Below, in pieces: positions 53,144 through 61,465 of a stretch of DNA of 64,000 bases. Numbering within the stretch: position 1 is the first letter of the stretch; every line of letters begins with the position of its first letter. This DNA is from Prolixibacteraceae bacterium (GTDB taxonomy: Bacteria > Bacteroidota > Bacteroidia > Bacteroidales > Prolixibacteraceae), in the NCBI GenBank assembly GCA_030602265.1, contig JAUWAB010000002.1, positions 109,772 to 173,771 of the forward strand. The letters are read 5' to 3'. Below the pieces are notes generated by a model, which was not told the origin of the DNA, made no database searches, and saw nothing but the letters and a program-made list of their open reading frames with translations. Position numbers and translations under genes: made by a program.

Positions 53144-53248
53144 CGGTATTCGGTATTCAGTAATCAGTAATCAGTAAACAGTAATCAGTAATCAGTAAAC
53201 AGTAATCAGTAAACAGTAAACAGTAATTAGTAAACGGTAATTGGTAAG
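53144..53248. repeat. Heptamer tandem array D (CAGTAAW, 15 copies)
   Basis: Fifteen in-phase heptamers: CGGTATT twice, then CAGTAAT and CAGTAAA mixed, ending TAGTAAA, CGGTAAT, TGGTAAG. The core GTAA is kept in nearly all copies; the ends are more diverged, which suggests growth from the middle. Confidence 0.94.
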
Positions 53249-53367
53249 ACAGGTGACGTAACTGGTTGGAAATGATCCGTAGGATCAACATATGGGTAGC
53301 CAGTTGGTGAAAATTCACCTCACTCTTCCATATACCGGTTAGCGGTCGTTTCCTCAAAACCCAAATA

Positions 53368-54387
53368 ATAAATAATTCAAGTTGCTAGTTATTGTATAAA
53401 GCATATAAATTTAAAGTACTGAATATCAGATATATAGTGTTAATAACTTTTTGTATAATGTTGATAATCAATTAGTTAAATATTTGGATATATAAAGAAA
53501 ATCCTTCAGGTTTAAGTTGCGAAACCATAATACCTGAAGGATATGATAGATAAAACTATTGCAATTTACGTATTTATTGACGATGTTATGAAAGAAAGTG
53601 GCCACAAAGAACCAATAAATCGTAATACATCTGATTCTGAGATTATTACGACTGCCTTGATTGCTGCAAAATTCTTTCATGGTCATATTGATAATGCTAT
53701 TAATTTCGTCAAATCATCCGGTTTAATGCCAAATATGCTTGGGAAAAGCAGATTTAACAGACGCATACATGCAATTTTTGATCTGATTACCAACCTTTTC
53801 TTTAGCATTGCTGAGGTCATCAAGAAAATAAACATTTCTTCTGAATATATTATTGACAGTTTTCCAGTACCCGTTTGCGAAAACATACGAATCGCTCGTT
53901 CCAGGATTGTCAAAGGGAAACAGTTCAGGGGCTACAAAGCCTCTTTGAGAAAATATTTTTATGGCTATTCTGTGCAGGTTATCGCAACCGTTGATGGGAT
54001 ACCTGTTGAATTTGCTATCCTCCCAGGCAGTACCCATGACATTGATGGGATGAAAAACATGTACTTCAATATCCCTGAAAGTAGCACCCTTTACGGGGAT
54101 AGTGGATATACTGATTACTGCTATGAAGAGGATTGCAAGGAAGCAGAGAACATAACGATGATGATTGCCAGAAAAAGTAATTCTAAGAGAAAACACCAAC
54201 CATGGCAAGATTTCCTGATTGCAACATATCGAAAAAGAATTGAGATAATGTTTAGTCAGATTTCTTCTATGTTCCCAAAACGCATTCATGCTGTGACATC
54301 TAATGGATTTATCCTTAAACTGGTTCTGTTTATTTTCGTATTTACTCTGAATGAGAAATTTATTTAATAGCAACTTGAATTATTTAT
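53368..54387 (+). mobile_element. IS982-family insertion sequence, apparently intact
   Basis: About 1.02 kb bounded by inverted repeats: AAATAATTCAAGTTGCTA at 53370-53387 and its exact complement at 54368-54385, extended by two more matching bases on each side (20 bp in all). It encloses a single complete transposase gene. No obvious flanking direct duplication was found, so the outer ends are uncertain by a few bases. Confidence 0.9.
53543..54367 (+). CDS. IS982-family DDE transposase
   Basis: 274 aa, intact. It has a helix-turn-helix-like N-terminal region, RFNRRIHAIFDL near 71, the first catalytic Asp in YIIDSFPV near 104, the second in LYGDSGYTD near 192, and the Glu in YRKRIEIMFSQ near 233; spacing fits the IS982 transposase fold (DUF772/DDE_Tnp_1). 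The stop codon is one base before the right inverted repeat. The base composition is more AT-rich than the surrounding genes, in keeping with recent acquisition. Confidence 0.93.
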   Translation: MIDKTIAIYVFIDDVMKESGHKEPINRNTSDSEIITTALIAAKFFHGHIDNAINFVKSSGLMPNMLGKSRFNRRIHAIFDLITNLFFSIAEVIKKINISSEYIIDSFPVPVCENIRIARSRIVKGKQFRGYKASLRKYFYGYSVQVIATVDGIPVEFAILPGSTHDIDGMKNMYFNIPESSTLYGDSGYTDYCYEEDCKEAENITMMIARKSNSKRKHQPWQDFLIATYRKRIEIMFSQISSMFPKRIHAVTSNGFILKLVLFIFVFTLNEKFI

Positions 54388-54516
54388 ATGAAAGCCTCAC
54401 CACTAAGGAGTTCTGATTTTAACGGATAAGTGACAAAAGGAGATGAATAAACGCGATTGCGAGTCAACAAATGCGGGATGGATTGACAGACCCAGAGTGG
54501 ATGTGGGGAAGAAGAC

Positions 54517-54630
54517 CCCGGAGGGGTCACATGTTTATAGAGATATGCGATCCATCAAAGGGTACGACCCCGGCTGGGGTCGAATGTTCTTTTCACGACC
54601 ATATGGCTATAAACATACAATCCCTCCGGG
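54517..54630. repeat. Nested inverted repeat (foldback) element of 114 bp
   Basis: Three nested pairs are present: CCCGGAGGG (54517-54525) with CCCTCCGGG (54622-54630), TGTTTATAG (54532-54540) with CTATAAACA (54607-54615), and GACCCC (54566-54571) with GGGGTC (54576-54581). All are exact. The left outer arm is also self-complementary (ACCCCGGAGGGGT). It resembles a small non-autonomous or structured RNA repeat; copy number elsewhere was not checked. Confidence 0.7.
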
Positions 54631-54695
54631 ATTGAAGGCAAAGATGTAACAATCTGATTATAAATTACTAAGATATAATATATTCAAGTGAAAAG

Positions 54696-54736
54696 CTGCG
54701 AAGTCGCCGGTTTGCTTCAGACCGGCGACTTCGCAG
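54696..54736 (-). terminator. Terminator downstream of the oxidoreductase gene
   Basis: A 16-bp perfect stem (arms 54696-54711 and 54721-54736) has a 9-base loop. On the minus strand it is followed by CTTTTCAC. It lies 22 bases past the stop of the gene at 54759. Confidence 0.85.
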
Positions 54737-54758
54737 TTTAATGGACAGGAAAACCAGC

Positions 54759-56165
54759 TTATTGCCTGGCTTTCTTAAGCGCTTCCGTAGTGGTATAGTA
54801 TTTAACGATCATGTTGGGAACTTCCCATTCGGGCATTTTCCCGTCGACGAGGAAACGCAGGTATTTTTCGGCCACCTGGGTGAAGTGGGCTTCATGACCT
54901 ACCTTGAAAGAGGCCGGAATATTCACGGTCCAGAGTTTATCGCCCAGTTTCGACAAGCTGATGCCGGGATATTTGGCAGCAAGGTCCTGGTTTACCGCTT
55001 TTACGAGGCTGGCTTCGAAAGCTGCCAACCCTTCATTGGAGAGTGCTTCGACGTACAGTGTTGGCTGGTAATTTTCTACAGCACCCTGTTTGATGACCAC
55101 GTTACATTGGGTACCGCGCATGGTGGAATAGTGGGTATCGCCGGTTCCGGCGGGAGCTTCAAAATTCCAGATCACAGATACTTTGGCGTGCACGCCCCTG
55201 AGTTTATAGGTAAATTCACCGTTACTGTAAACTTTCAGGATATTGCCATCCACGTCCTTTTGCAGGTAATCGGGATAAGAATCGAGTCTGGTAACCTGTT
55301 TGAACATTTCCGGAGTCATGTCGGTAGTCCAGCGGCGGGCCGAAACGATTTCGACATCGCTTTTGGAAAGGACGACATCGGGGAATGCTTCCCACTGGAT
55401 CAGGTCGACCAGGTGGGTGGTTACATCCACGATACCTTCGCCCTGCTGGGTAACATCAAAGAACCAGGCTGGTCGGATCAGGTGACTTCCGGATACCATT
55501 TTGGAAAAGTGGTGTATGCTCTCCTTGGTAATGGAGGGATTGTCGGGAGTTCCCGGCTCCAGGGTCCCGAAAACTTCTGGGATCATCGAAAGTTCACGTT
55601 GCAGCAAGGTAGTGATTTCATACCGTTCGGTCATGATATCATAGAGCATCACCCCTTTTTCCTGTGCCATTGCGAACGACTGCTCCAGCATCGGAAACTG
55701 TTCGGGTGTAATCACCATGGGTTTATCGGCAAGAACATTCAGTCCGGCCTCTACCGTTTTGAAGATATACTCCGTTTTTTTGGCATTATTGCCTGAAAGC
55801 ACCACTACGTTTCCTGCTTTTTCGGCCATCATTTTTTCAAAGAAGTCGGGGCCTTTGTAAACATCCAGCTCCCAGGCGGTGGGATGATCAGTCCGGCTGT
55901 TAAACCCGTTAATGCGGGCGATGTGTGCATCCACATCCGGGCCATCGGGAGCGTACACTTTGACAACAGGATCGATCTGATCCAGTGCGAATTTCTGTAC
56001 GAGGGCCGCATGGAAATGGCCCGGGTCGAGGGTGATGATTTTTACTTCACCAGATGCACCTGTAAACATATTTGGATTTTCAGATGGTTGTGAACCCTGC
56101 TTATTTCCGCAGGAGAAGAAAACAAACAACAAAACGGCAATAACCGGTACGGAAACTTTATTCAT
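54759..56165 (-). CDS. Gfo/Idh/MocA-like lipoprotein with a degraded nucleotide-binding motif
   Basis: 468 aa from the ATG at 56165 (MNKVSVPVIAVLLFVFFSCG); a start ten codons earlier lies outside the signal peptide. The lipobox gives a Cys near residue 19. The following domain has the Rossmann order of the family but its first loop reads ITLDPGHFHAALV, without GxGxxG. The EKP motif is replaced by VLADKPM near 171. The C-terminal half (TTHLVDLIQWEAFPD, KDVDGNILKVYSNGEF) is the Oxidoreduct_C type. Export as a lipoprotein argues against ordinary NAD(P) loading. Own terminator downstream; probable -7 TATTTTTG at 56193-56200. Confidence 0.8.
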   Translation of the reverse strand: MNKVSVPVIAVLLFVFFSCGNKQGSQPSENPNMFTGASGEVKIITLDPGHFHAALVQKFALDQIDPVVKVYAPDGPDVDAHIARINGFNSRTDHPTAWELDVYKGPDFFEKMMAEKAGNVVVLSGNNAKKTEYIFKTVEAGLNVLADKPMVITPEQFPMLEQSFAMAQEKGVMLYDIMTERYEITTLLQRELSMIPEVFGTLEPGTPDNPSITKESIHHFSKMVSGSHLIRPAWFFDVTQQGEGIVDVTTHLVDLIQWEAFPDVVLSKSDVEIVSARRWTTDMTPEMFKQVTRLDSYPDYLQKDVDGNILKVYSNGEFTYKLRGVHAKVSVIWNFEAPAGTGDTHYSTMRGTQCNVVIKQGAVENYQPTLYVEALSNEGLAAFEASLVKAVNQDLAAKYPGISLSKLGDKLWTVNIPASFKVGHEAHFTQVAEKYLRFLVDGKMPEWEVPNMIVKYYTTTEALKKARQ

Positions 56166-56293
56166 CTCAAGTTTTTTATATTGATCCGATAACAAAAATA
56201 AAGATTTTGGGAGAATCCGGGGACAATGTCAGCCGGCAAAACCCATTGAATAACAAAATGGAAACAAACATGATCAGAAACCCGGAAATAAAA

Positions 56294-56330
56294 CAGGGAG
56301 GTTATCCGGGAATCCGGATTTACCTCCCTG
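56294..56330 (-). terminator. Terminator after the SusC/SusD operon
   Basis: CAGGGAGGT (56294-56302) pairs with ACCTCCCTG (56322-56330), with an inner ATCCGG/CCGGAT pair; on the minus strand it is followed by TTTTATTT. Confidence 0.85.
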
Positions 56331-56370
56331 AATCTGAACCTGAACATGTATCATTCAGGTTTGCCGGACA

Positions 56371-58338
56371 TTAATAATAACCCGGGTTTTGAACCGTTGC
56401 GATCTCAGGTTTGGGTAACAACCTGTCGATAAAAGTATTCGGAACCGGTCTCAGTTTATGGTGTTCCTTTACGTTGTTTTTGGCATCAGGATTATACTTC
56501 TTGGCACGTTCGATCAGCGTACCGGTACGAGCCAGGTCCTCCCAACGGTTGAGTTCACCATAGAGTTCTCTGGCGCGCTCTTCCAGCATCCAGTCGACGA
56601 ACAGGTCAAATGAACCGCCGGTGGGTAATTTCGGAGCCATAATGTCGGCCTGGGTAACCAGCATATTGGCAGCAGTAGGTTGGGTATCGCGATTACCGCC
56701 ATCAATCAGATAAACCTGCGGGGGTTTCTGTTCGCCACCGGCATAGGCAGCTCGTTGCCTGACGGTATTGATATGCTTGAGTGCGTTGGTCCAGTCACCC
56801 TTGCGACCATAGGCCTCTGCAGCAATCAGATACGTTTCGGCAAGGCGCATACGGTGGAAATTCCTGGAACCAGCCTGATAGTTGACATCCGATCTCTGGT
56901 CGTCCAGCCATTTCAGCATAGTCGGGAAATTGTTGGTATCCCAGCGGTCAACAGGAATCAACAGGTAAGGAGCTTTGGCGATATCTATCAACATCTGCCT
57001 GTAAGCAGCTTCATTCTTCAGTACAGGTTTTGCGTTGGTAGTGGAATAGAAATCGAGCGCACCATAATACTTTGAAGAAATATACATGGCCGTATCACCA
57101 GCTTTAAACTTGGGTGTTCCAACCAGGTGGGCAGGTGTTTTATAGATCACATCCGATTTAACTTCAGCGTTGGTGGCCGGATTAATGTAATAATATTCGG
57201 CTGCCCATTTGGTTGCGGTGCCCGGGCTGTTACATATATAAGACCACTTAAAGGTTTTGTAGAACCTCGAGTCATTGACCCTGTCCCAAAGCTGGAGTGT
57301 CATCTGTGGGTTTGGCCTGACCCTCTTCCATGGACGGCCGTTGGCAATATCCCTGATCATACCCGGTTTCACATCATACTGGGTAACCCAATAGAGGTGC
57401 AACTGGTTACCGCCATCAGATCCTGAGCTACCGGCGCCGCTGAACAATGCATCCTTGGTATACTCGACATCCCAGATAATCTCGCGGGTAGTTTTCTGGT
57501 TATTCTGTTCGAAAACGTTGGCGAAATTGTTTTCCAGGGCAAACTTACCTGAATTGATTACCTGTTCGGCATAAATGACAGCTGAGTCAAGGTCACTGGG
57601 TTTTCCACCTCTGACCGTTGTTTCAGCACTCATTCTGGTGAGATAGACTTTGGCCAGCAGGTGGGCAGCCGACCATTTGGTAGCCCGTCCCCTGTCAGCC
57701 TGCTGGAATACATCCGGAAGGACTTTATAGGCAGCCACCAGGTCACTGACGATCTGTTTGTAAACATCAGCCACCGGTGACCTTTTAAAGTCGGTAATAA
57801 CCTGTGAAACATTCCCATCGGTGATAAGAGGCAAAGCACCGAAATGTTGTACGAGGTCATAGTAATAAAAGGCTCGCAGGAATTTCAACTCAGCTATCCT
57901 CTGGGTTTTCTGATCCTCTGTCATATCAGAAACCTCAGGCATAAACATGATACAGGTGTTGGCGCGTGTAATGGCCTTATAGTTGTTGTTCCAGAATTTA
58001 TTGATCACATCCTGCGAAGGGTTCAAAGAAGCCTGATACTTATTGAACGCATCCTTATGTCCGCCATCCGTACCTTCCCAGGTAAAGTCGGTACCATACT
58101 CGGTAAGAACGTAGTAAGCCTCCATGTTCCCTCCGACGGTACTGTTGGAACCCTGGTTATAAGCACCGGTGTACCAGCGCATGGCCTGATAGACACCATT
58201 AACGGCAGACTCCATACCTACTTTGGTCTTCAGATAGTCATAGCCAACATCTGTGTATCTTTCTTCCTCCAGATATTTATCGCACGCTGTAATGAGGAGA
58301 AATACAACAGGAACTATATAAAGAATTATTTTTTTCAT
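56371..58338 (-). CDS. SusD/RagB-family outer-membrane nutrient-binding lipoprotein
   Basis: 655 aa. The signal peptide ends LITACDKY with the lipid-anchored Cys near residue 19. The N-terminal part (VGMESAVNGVYQAMRW, then LRAFYYYDLVQHFGALPL) and the C-terminal RMRLAETYLIAAEAYGRKGDW and LLEERARELYGELNRWEDLARTGTL are textbook SusD features. It forms the surface lid of the SusC channel next to it. The ligand cannot be predicted; the partners suggest a carbohydrate or polyol. It lies 36 bases downstream of the SusC gene. Confidence 0.96.
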   Translation of the reverse strand: MKKIILYIVPVVFLLITACDKYLEEERYTDVGYDYLKTKVGMESAVNGVYQAMRWYTGAYNQGSNSTVGGNMEAYYVLTEYGTDFTWEGTDGGHKDAFNKYQASLNPSQDVINKFWNNNYKAITRANTCIMFMPEVSDMTEDQKTQRIAELKFLRAFYYYDLVQHFGALPLITDGNVSQVITDFKRSPVADVYKQIVSDLVAAYKVLPDVFQQADRGRATKWSAAHLLAKVYLTRMSAETTVRGGKPSDLDSAVIYAEQVINSGKFALENNFANVFEQNNQKTTREIIWDVEYTKDALFSGAGSSGSDGGNQLHLYWVTQYDVKPGMIRDIANGRPWKRVRPNPQMTLQLWDRVNDSRFYKTFKWSYICNSPGTATKWAAEYYYINPATNAEVKSDVIYKTPAHLVGTPKFKAGDTAMYISSKYYGALDFYSTTNAKPVLKNEAAYRQMLIDIAKAPYLLIPVDRWDTNNFPTMLKWLDDQRSDVNYQAGSRNFHRMRLAETYLIAAEAYGRKGDWTNALKHINTVRQRAAYAGGEQKPPQVYLIDGGNRDTQPTAANMLVTQADIMAPKLPTGGSFDLFVDWMLEERARELYGELNRWEDLARTGTLIERAKKYNPDAKNNVKEHHKLRPVPNTFIDRLLPKPEIATVQNPGYY

Positions 58339-58374
58339 ATCAAATATATTATTTATTCAACATAAGAATTGCAA

Positions 58375-61300
58375 TTAAAGGCTCAGATTAACACCCACCA
58401 TGAAGGTTCTGGGCATTGGTGCCCTGAAGTCCTGTCCGCTCTCCGGGTCTGTACCGGGATAATTGGTAATTACAAAAGCGTTCTGAACGGTGAAATAGGT
58501 TCTCATCCTGTCAATTCCTGCCCTGGATGAGATCGATTTTGGTATGGTATAACCCAGTGTGGCGTTACTTAACCGTAAGAAGGATGCATCAAAGAAGTTC
58601 ATGGATGACCGGTATGCCGGGTTCTCGACCCCGTTGTTCGGGCGCGGGGCTTCATTGCTGCCATTGCTGGCAACCGGATTGCCACTGGCATCATATTCGG
58701 TTACCCTCCAGTAATTAACTTTGATACTGTTATAACGGCCATTGAAGCTCATATTCCGGTCGAATTGCAGCATATTTCCATAAGCACCGTTCAGGAAGAA
58801 GTTGAAATCAAAGTTTTTATACCTGAAATTGTTGGCTATACTACCGGTGAATTTGGGCCTTGGTGAACCCAACACCACGCGGTCTGCATCGGTAATCTTG
58901 TCATCCTGCACCACATCCTGGACTTTAATCATACCAGGTTTGAAAGTGGTACCAAACTTGGCCATTTCGGCCTCTTCGCCCAACTGCCATATTCCCAGGA
59001 ACTTATAGTCATAATATACAGAAAGCGGCTGACCTATAAACCAGCGGTTACCCACGTCGTCGTTCTTACCACCATAAAGTTCAACAATTTCCTCTTTATT
59101 TCTGGCGAAGATGAAATCGGTAGTCCAGGAGAAATCCCCCCTGCGGATATTCTCCGTATTGAGTGTTATCTCGATACCTTTATTTCTGGTTTTACCAATG
59201 TTATATACTACACTGTTGAATCCGGACACCTGCGGAAGTTGCCTGTCCATGAGGAGGTCGGAGGTATTCTGGAGGTAAACATCGACTACACCGCTTATCC
59301 GGTTGTTAAATAAGCCAAAATCTACACCTGCGTTCCATTGCTTGGTTTTTTCCCAGGAAAGGTCAGGGTTGGGCATTTCATTCTGATAGAAAGCCATTAC
59401 GTTGTTACCTCCGAAGTTATAACGGGCGTAGGCGAGGTTACCTGCGGTTTTATAAGGATCGATGGCCGTGTTGCCTGTGATTCCGTAGCCCAACCTTAAC
59501 TTAAGGTTCGACAAGTCCGTAAGGCCTCTCATGAAACCCTCTTCAGAGAGGCGCCATGCCAGAGCTGCTGACGGGAAGAGTACCCACTTGTTACCCGGGG
59601 CGAGCCTTGAGGAACCGTCATACCTGGCAGAGGCAGTCAGCAGGTATTTATCTGCGTAGTTGTAGTTCAGCCTACCCATGAATGAAGCCAGCTGCCATTT
59701 GGTATAGTTACTGCTTACACTGGAGATGTTGGGAGAACTTCCCACGTTGTACCATCTTTGTGTTTCGTATGGCAGGTTAAGAACGTTTATCCGGTGGCTT
59801 TCAAATTTCTCCTGCTGAATAGACTGGAGGAAGGTAAAGCCGAAAGAATGTTTTTTAATGGTTTCATTCCAGTAGAGAAGGTTTTCCCATGTCCACATGG
59901 TCCTGGTGTCTCCGCCGTTTTCTGCACGGGCGTTACCACCCTGCCGGTCGGAACTCCTGGAGCCATAAAATCTCTGGTCATAATAAGGACCTACATCAAG
60001 CCCCACATTGGATCTGTATTTCAGGGAGAATGGCAGATCAACCTCGAGATAATAGCTACCCAGGTATCGGTCTTTTCTGAATCTGACGATGGCATGCTCA
60101 ATGTTGAGAACCGGGTTCCAGAGCTGCGGGTCGTTACCGGGACGGTTGAAAAGTTGTCCGGTTTCCTCATTTCTGATGTTGGCGAGGGGAGAAAGGCTTT
60201 TTACACCGTCGAAGACGTTTGGCCCGTCATTCCGGTCGAAGTGGGAGAATTGAGTCTGACCTCCAATGGTTACCATGTCAGATAAGATCCAGTCAAAATT
60301 CACCCTGGCCGAATACCTTCTGTAGTCCTGGGTTTTCACCAAACCTAATTCCTGGAAGTAAGTGGCTGAGGCCAGAACCCTGAGTTTCTCGGTTCCACCT
60401 GTAACACTTACTTCATGGTTGGTAATCTGACCAGTCTGGAGGACTTCACCTAACCAGTCAGTTGACTGAAGCCTCTCAGGATGCCAGGAACCATCAGGAT
60501 CATAGGCCTGCTGGATTTTGTACCCGATACCCCTGGGATCGTTCTCCTGCCCTACCGGCATCATGGTTACGTCCATGGCGTAGGTTGGATTAATCGGATA
60601 TTTTCCTGTTGTACGGTATGCTTCCCTAAGGAACTCAACCCATTCAGGACCGTTGAAAAATTCGATCATGTTAGCCGGTTTCTGAATACCGTAATAGCCA
60701 TTGTAGTTAACCGTGGTAACCCCTTGTTTGCCCTTTTTGGTAGTGATAATCACCACACCGTTAGCACCGCGCGAACCATAAATGGCGGTTGCTGATGCAT
60801 CCTTCAGAATATCAATACTTTCGATATCTGACTGGCTGATTTCACTCAAACCGACCACCAACGGAATACCGTCGACCACATAAAGAGGCGAGTTGGTGGC
60901 CTTCAGTGAGCGGTTACCCCTGATCATCACCGATGCATCGCTACCCGGTTTTGCGTCGGTCTGCATGACCACCACCCCGGCGGCTTTTCCCTGGAGGGCC
61001 TGAGCAGCACTGAAGGTAGCACGCTCCATCAGTTTGGCATTGGAAACGGATGCTACCGACCCGGTCAGGTCGGCACGGCGAACAGTACCATACCCGACAG
61101 CCACAATTTCTTCGAGACCAATTAGGTCAGGTTCCATCGTAATTGAATATTGAGCACCGGAAATGGCAACCTCCTGGGTTTTCATCCCGATGAATGAAAA
61201 TACCAGGACCTGACCTGAAGCAGGAACAGTGAGAGTGAATTTACCGTTAATATCGGTTATAGTCCCGACAGCGGTTCCTTTTACTACAACAGTAACCCCA

Positions 61301-61419
61301 GGCATCGGTGAATTGCCGGTGTCAGTTACCGTACCAGTCAGCGCCCTCTGTGCATTGGCCACGCCAATAAGCATAAAGAGCATCATGAGAAGCAATGATA
61401 CTTTCTGCATAGAATTCAA
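58375..61419 (-). CDS. SusC/RagA-family TonB-linked outer-membrane transporter
   Basis: 1014 aa. In order: signal peptide (to about 24), a carboxypeptidase-D regulatory-like domain (LTGTVTDTGNSPMPGVTVVVKG, read in pieces, about 25-105), TonB plug start VAVGYGTVRRADLTGSV near 107, DGIPL and the RGANGVVIITTKKGK segment near 217, and a long beta-barrel ending in MVGVNLSL with a hydrophobic last residue. It imports nutrients with TonB energy through the outer membrane together with the SusD gene. Its 5' end is 46 bases from the Tat-signal oxidoreductase gene, so the genes probably form one operon. Confidence 0.97.
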   Translation of the reverse strand: MNSMQKVSLLLMMLFMLIGVANAQRALTGTVTDTGNSPMPGVTVVVKGTAVGTITDINGKFTLTVPASGQVLVFSFIGMKTQEVAISGAQYSITMEPDLIGLEEIVAVGYGTVRRADLTGSVASVSNAKLMERATFSAAQALQGKAAGVVVMQTDAKPGSDASVMIRGNRSLKATNSPLYVVDGIPLVVGLSEISQSDIESIDILKDASATAIYGSRGANGVVIITTKKGKQGVTTVNYNGYYGIQKPANMIEFFNGPEWVEFLREAYRTTGKYPINPTYAMDVTMMPVGQENDPRGIGYKIQQAYDPDGSWHPERLQSTDWLGEVLQTGQITNHEVSVTGGTEKLRVLASATYFQELGLVKTQDYRRYSARVNFDWILSDMVTIGGQTQFSHFDRNDGPNVFDGVKSLSPLANIRNEETGQLFNRPGNDPQLWNPVLNIEHAIVRFRKDRYLGSYYLEVDLPFSLKYRSNVGLDVGPYYDQRFYGSRSSDRQGGNARAENGGDTRTMWTWENLLYWNETIKKHSFGFTFLQSIQQEKFESHRINVLNLPYETQRWYNVGSSPNISSVSSNYTKWQLASFMGRLNYNYADKYLLTASARYDGSSRLAPGNKWVLFPSAALAWRLSEEGFMRGLTDLSNLKLRLGYGITGNTAIDPYKTAGNLAYARYNFGGNNVMAFYQNEMPNPDLSWEKTKQWNAGVDFGLFNNRISGVVDVYLQNTSDLLMDRQLPQVSGFNSVVYNIGKTRNKGIEITLNTENIRRGDFSWTTDFIFARNKEEIVELYGGKNDDVGNRWFIGQPLSVYYDYKFLGIWQLGEEAEMAKFGTTFKPGMIKVQDVVQDDKITDADRVVLGSPRPKFTGSIANNFRYKNFDFNFFLNGAYGNMLQFDRNMSFNGRYNSIKVNYWRVTEYDASGNPVASNGSNEAPRPNNGVENPAYRSSMNFFDASFLRLSNATLGYTIPKSISSRAGIDRMRTYFTVQNAFVITNYPGTDPESGQDFRAPMPRTFMVGVNLSL

Positions 61420-61465
61420 GATTGATTAGTTATTAAAAATTAAAAGTGGTTATTAGTTATATGAA

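Larger units (their letters stand above)
52977..53369. other. purL upstream region without genes
   Basis: This stretch contains no convincing gene. It holds the purL promoter box, a GGARACY heptamer array (53046-53087), a GGGCAACC/GGTTGCCC hairpin (53114-53135), a second heptamer array (53144-53248) and about 120 bases of unremarkable sequence before the IS end. Confidence 0.85.
54388..54758. other. IS982-to-oxidoreductase interval without genes
   Basis: No gene is supported here. The stretch contains the foldback sequence at 54517-54630 and the terminator at 54696-54736. A 68-codon ORF (54443-54649) coincides with the foldback and is not accepted. Confidence 0.8.

Noticed and set aside
53144..53248. 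Possible CRISPR array
   Set aside because: Units are 7 bases with no spacers, and no cas genes are present.
54443..54649. 68-codon ORF after the IS element
   Set aside because: It coincides with the 114-bp foldback and its composition follows the repeat; no family or ribosome-site evidence.
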